Shown: piece after piece, positions 61,701-64,000 of the stretch
How the letters are laid out: each line of letters starts with the position of its first letter
Numbering within the stretch: position 1 is the first letter of the stretch
Source of the DNA: Lysobacter sp. CFH 32150
Lineage (GTDB): Bacteria; Pseudomonadota; Gammaproteobacteria; Xanthomonadales; Xanthomonadaceae
NCBI RefSeq assembly: GCF_022758295.1
Contig: NZ_JALDWJ010000002.1
Coordinates: 62,001-126,000 of the forward strand
Reading direction: 5' to 3'
DNA length: 64,000 nt
Position numbers and translations under genes: made by a program
The notes under the pieces: generated by a model
Told to the model about the DNA's origin: nothing
Databases searched by the model: none
The model's input: only the letters and a program-made list of their open reading frames with translations

Positions 61701-63695
61701 TTTGTTGAAGCTGTAGCTGGCCGTCGGCAATGCGGTGATGGCGTGATAGTCGGTCCGTGAAACCTCGATGCCATCGGTGGTCAGCTTCTTGACCTGGCCG
61801 AGCACCCATTTGCTGGTGTTGTGCTCGTACTCGGTGACATTGGTCTGCGTGTAACCCAGCGAACTCGCTCGGGTCACGCTCAACGGGTTGGCGAATTGGT
61901 CGAAGCTGTAAACGCCGTTTGTTTGATTGGCCTGCCAGGTGAACGTCGTCCCCTGCTGGGTGATCTGGCGCTGGATGCTGGGCGTCAGTTTTTCAGCAGA
62001 ATGATCCCCTCGCAGATAGGGGCTTCGACCCACTTGGCTCGGGTAGGCCTGGTTCGTGGGGTCTAGTAGGTAGGTCGTGGTTTCGGTCTTGAGAATGCTG
62101 GTCAGTGCGCTGCCCGTTTCGACTTTCAGTAGCTTGCCGTCGGTGTCCCGATACTTGTTGCCGAAGGTGTAGCGCACGAAGTCGCCGGGGCCGGTCACTT
62201 CCACCGTCTTGGTCGCCACGCAGCCGCTGGTGCAATCCTCGGCCCAGCTATTGTTCGGCGGGCCGTAGGTATAGCTCCATTGCGCCACGGGCAACCCGGG
62301 GCCGCTGATCGTCTTCTGGATCAGGCCGACCGTGTCGAAGTAGAACGGATTGTGTGCATAGTCTGCTGCGCCGTAGGGATCCGGCTTGATGCACACCTTG
62401 GGCACGTAGGACCGACCGTGCAGCTTGGACTGGAACCGGAACTCGCCGACTGCCCCGGAGGGATGAGTGATGGTGCCAGTGTAGATCGGCTGCGTGGCAC
62501 CGGAACTAGGTTGCTCGCAGAACGCGACAATGTTCTGGTTGGGCTGAGGTGAGGTGTAGGCCTGACGCACCGTCCCGAAATTGATCAACCATTTCGACGT
62601 GTCCGGCAATTCCACCTCACTCAGTCCGCTGCTATATCTATAGATCCAAGTGCGCGTGTCGTCTGACACCGACGCAATGTCCCCGTCGGTGTTGTAGCCC
62701 AGCGTCAATTGGCGTCCATCATTCGCGGCGATCGTCGTGAGCCGCCACGGATGGGTGGCGTCATAGGTGTAGGTGACATAGTTGCCGAACCGGTCTTCGA
62801 CCCGCGTCGGCAGGATCCAAACCTCCATGCGGGTCAGGCTGGTTTTGTCGCCTACTGGCGCCATAGTTGTGACTTGGTCGGAACTGGTGGCATCGGTGGT
62901 GCTGGTGGTCGACTCGCCCGACTCGCTGAGCGCTTGGACTGGGCCCTTCTCTTTCACGATCGTCGAAGCTTCTCGACTGGCGAACCAATCGAACCAGTAC
63001 CGTGTGCCGTCCGGCGAAATTGCAAGGAACGCTTCGCCCGGCACGCCGTTGGCGGTGTTGGGCAGGCACGAGAAATACCACTGGTTGTTGGTGACCCACT
63101 CATAGGTCTTGCCATCGGTGGGCTGATGCGGGTTCGACGTTCCGACGCTCAGCATCTCCTGATCGCCAACGCCTGGGATGTAGGCGTTGTACCCGTGCCA
63201 GTACTCACTGGCCTCCCAAAGCCCTCCAAAAGACCCGGTCGCAACCAGCGGTTCCCGCAAACCTCCAGCAGAACAACGGAGGTTCGGGTCGCCTTGGCCG
63301 TTCCTGACCTGCCAACCACCGTTACTGTCGTAGGCCGCAGTGCTGAAAACAGCATGCAAATGCGGGATGTCCAACTCCCAGTCCGCGAACATGCCGTCCG
63401 CCGACATGAGGTTGTTAACCGCCTCCATGTCCCGGCTCTGGACCACAAATCGCCGTCCTACGGCCACTGGCAGGGAACTGTTGCCTGGCAGGCTCACGTC
63501 CGTGGCCGAGAACGTCGTCGCACCGGTGTAGAAGCTTGTTTGATCGCCGAACAGGTTCGGACCCAGGGCCCCGACTGCTTCGGCGGACTTGATTGTCTTG
63601 CCATATTCCTCGGGGATCGTGACTTGGCCCCAGGCCGGAGCAACCAGGACAGCACACACCAGCAGCGCACCTGCGCCGCGAACCATAAACTTCAT
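58743..63695 (-). CDS. Exported RHS/YD-repeat protein with Ala-rich tip
   Basis: 1650 residues from ATG 63695, chosen because AGGGG lies 7 nt upstream and a Sec signal follows (LLVCAVLVAPAWGQ). The N-terminal third (VGRRFVVQSRDMEAVNNL, WYFSCLPNTANGVPGEAFLAISPDGTRYWFD) is unlike that of the RHS protein at 8236. Then come YD repeats (YGYDAMGRLANITHP, YDAAGNLAWS, YGYDGNGNLASH) and the core end VKYQHTDALGSPVAVTD, GRFLSVDPVTADGN, NPYRFKDPDGR. The last 175 residues are a different tip: Ala/Val-rich amphipathic helices (GFVGGSAALGAAPAVAVETGAA, ARDTVLTKTAEAGKVVATKVGEAAQAVA), with no catalytic motif. Membrane disruption is a possible action. Confidence 0.85.
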   Translation of the reverse strand: MKFMVRGAGALLVCAVLVAPAWGQVTIPEEYGKTIKSAEAVGALGPNLFGDQTSFYTGATTFSATDVSLPGNSSLPVAVGRRFVVQSRDMEAVNNLMSADGMFADWELDIPHLHAVFSTAAYDSNGGWQVRNGQGDPNLRCSAGGLREPLVATGSFGGLWEASEYWHGYNAYIPGVGDQEMLSVGTSNPHQPTDGKTYEWVTNNQWYFSCLPNTANGVPGEAFLAISPDGTRYWFDWFASREASTIVKEKGPVQALSESGESTTSTTDATSSDQVTTMAPVGDKTSLTRMEVWILPTRVEDRFGNYVTYTYDATHPWRLTTIAANDGRQLTLGYNTDGDIASVSDDTRTWIYRYSSGLSEVELPDTSKWLINFGTVRQAYTSPQPNQNIVAFCEQPSSGATQPIYTGTITHPSGAVGEFRFQSKLHGRSYVPKVCIKPDPYGAADYAHNPFYFDTVGLIQKTISGPGLPVAQWSYTYGPPNNSWAEDCTSGCVATKTVEVTGPGDFVRYTFGNKYRDTDGKLLKVETGSALTSILKTETTTYLLDPTNQAYPSQVGRSPYLRGDHSAEKLTPSIQRQITQQGTTFTWQANQTNGVYSFDQFANPLSVTRASSLGYTQTNVTEYEHNTSKWVLGQVKKLTTDGIEVSRTDYHAITALPTASYSFNKLQHSAAYYTDGTLRQLTDGRNYTTTFSVWNRGIPELIQYPATPDQPTGASVSAHANPLGWIEWAEDENGYRTCYGYDAMGRLANITHPSETAPVENDVCDTSKWAQTTRTFAPVLTSEYGIAGGHWKQIVSTGNARKVSYFDAMWRPLVTESYDSADAANTRSVSVTRYDAGGHPVFQSYPLRSLTDYATVTQGSRTTYDSLDRVTRVEQDSELGVLASTTEYLTGFQTRVTNPRGHATTTSYYVYDQPTQDLPRVMLLPEGARTTVYRDVFGKPTTLVRGNADSSVWNGRYYVYDANQQLCKRVELETGTTAMGYDAAGNLAWSAAGLPWSNTTDCTIDTTGRRADRTYDARNRLKTLSFPDGVGNQVWTYTPDSKPDQITTYNATNNGVPVINAYHYNRRRLLDGQGESISQPEWYTWGLGYGYDGNGNLASHVYPNNVTVDYAPNALGQPTKAGTYATGVSYHPNGAIAQFTYGNGIVHTLAQNTRQLPDRSKDAYGGTSTLDDSYDFDENGNVAAISDGLAGAWGNRTMTYDGLDRLKTTTTTSPMFGSEGASYEYDVLDNLTRVHVGGTAARDHYYCYDAAWRLTNVKTTSCSGASVIGLGYDLQGNLDNKNGQNYDFDFGNRLRIVTGKEHYRYDGHGRRALAWAPGYANGNILSQYDMGGVLRYQQDSRKSKQYAHFYLGGSLVATRETPIGTNNHVVKYQHTDALGSPVAVTDASRVVLERSEYEPYGKVLNRPVHDGPGYTGHVEDAATGLTYMQQRYYDPGIGRFLSVDPVTADGNTGGNFNRYWYANNNPYRFKDPDGRCSTGWGFLPCPIPVSMRDPAMVRADQIRGHDGRMVMGFVGGSAALGAAPAVAVETGAATGLANLANKAATAAEGMLVKARDTVLTKTAEAGKVVATKVGEAAQAVAARVSNVVTNVLTNPAVTSFLGSEVRMEQASDVATETVEGLTGVESPAATPQGLAAGAFAEEIRDRLDEN

Positions 63696-64000
63696 GCATC
63701 CCCTTTCCTTTTTATGGCCCGCCGCATTGCACGGCGATGCCCTACCCACCAGCTTGGCATTGTACCGGCCGGGTCAAGTGACATGTCTTTGCAGGGACGA
63801 ACGGCCTGTTCACATAGCGCCACTCATCACCTCGGCGGCGAACGCCGCACGGCGGGAGTCCGATTCCTTGCTGAAGGCAGCAAGGAGATCTAAAGCTCGT
63901 TGTAAGGACGAGGTCGTCCGCAGGTAACCGCGTAGGGAATATCGACACCACAAACAATAAACCCCTGTTAAAACAGGGGCTTGAGTACACATGTAGCGGA
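63696..64000. other. Upstream region of the second RHS gene
   Basis: 305 nt. On the minus strand TTGACC and TACAAT occur near 63770-63785 but at unsuitable spacing, so no firm promoter is called. A hairpin at 63962-63979 is listed separately. No other gene is seen. Confidence 0.5.
63950..63980 (-). terminator. Candidate terminator of a gene beyond the window
   Basis: CCCCTGTT-AA-AACAGGGG (perfect 8-bp stem) followed, on the minus strand, by TTTATTGTTT. It would end a leftward transcript arriving from beyond base 64000. Confidence 0.6.

Noticed and set aside
62709-63893. 394-codon open frame on the plus strand over the second RHS gene
   Set aside because: It covers the RHS signal peptide and N-terminal domain in antisense, with no domain pattern of its own.

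Overview
The window looks like chromosome of a Xanthomonadales (Lysobacterales) gammaproteobacterium. The coding sequence is GC-rich. The gene neighbourhoods (hrcA/recN, fur/bamE divergent, ratA/smpB/ssrA, rpsF-rpsR-rplI-dnaB, fabA-fabB) fit that order, and two lineage traits support it: an effector with an XVIPCD-type C-terminus (signal of the Xanthomonadales bacterial-killing type IV secretion system) and GTAG-type REP palindromes with REP-associated transposases. Genus cannot be named from the sequence alone.

Layout. 1-7.6 kb is housekeeping: a grpE fragment, hrcA, recN, a frameshifted RidA-family gene, fur and bamE, rnfH, ratA, smpB and an orphan CHASE-type histidine kinase. ratA and smpB are separated by a large inverted repeat. 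7.69-14.3 kb is the tmRNA gene followed by a 6.2-kb island between the tmRNA 3' end and a 16-bp direct copy of it. The island carries an exported RHS/YD-repeat protein with an M15-like metallopeptidase tip and a small exported candidate immunity protein, but no integrase. 14.4-22.2 kb holds an M13 metallopeptidase lipoprotein, an OmpA-family lipoprotein, a wax-ester synthase/DGAT-type acyltransferase, and a three-gene surface cluster (FN3-like anchored protein, membrane-anchored LuxR-type regulator, AlgE-like porin). 22.2-26.2 kb holds alanine racemase, a lipoprotein/phospholipase pair read as a T4SS effector and its immunity protein, and an SRPBCC protein.

26.3-31.5 kb is on the minus strand: dnaB, rplI, rpsR, rpsF, a DUF885 peptidase-like protein and an IscA-family protein. 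31.6-45.3 kb is one co-directional run from asnS to a DUF2461 gene. Its core is the 2-aminomuconate branch of kynurenine breakdown (kmo, kynU, 3-hydroxyanthranilate dioxygenase, ACMS decarboxylase, aminomuconate-semialdehyde dehydrogenase, RidA-type deaminase). A beta-carbonic anhydrase and an exported ChaN/EreA-like protein are inserted by overlapping start/stop codons. Tryptophan dioxygenase and kynurenine formamidase are not in the window.

45.5-56.8 kb holds exported proteins (hydrolase, DUF4785, DUF2939, CHRD), a 5'-nucleotidase, an ArsR-SRPBCC-membrane-GyrI-like-AlkD-like gene run, fabB/fabA, and a MocR-type regulator divergent from two small membrane-protein genes. 56.8-58.56 kb is a REP/RAYT nest: one intact REP-associated tyrosine transposase, two tandem copies of its 3' end, two fragments of a different RAYT, at least seven REP copies and a GTAG hairpin. 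58.56-63.7 kb (minus strand) is a second exported RHS protein with an unrelated Ala-rich tip and an overlapping 62-residue two-TM candidate immunity protein.

The most promising material is three putative toxin/effector-immunity pairs, each with immunity properties that match the likely target compartment, together with the duplicated REP/RAYT array. All functions are read from motifs and context; no database search was run.
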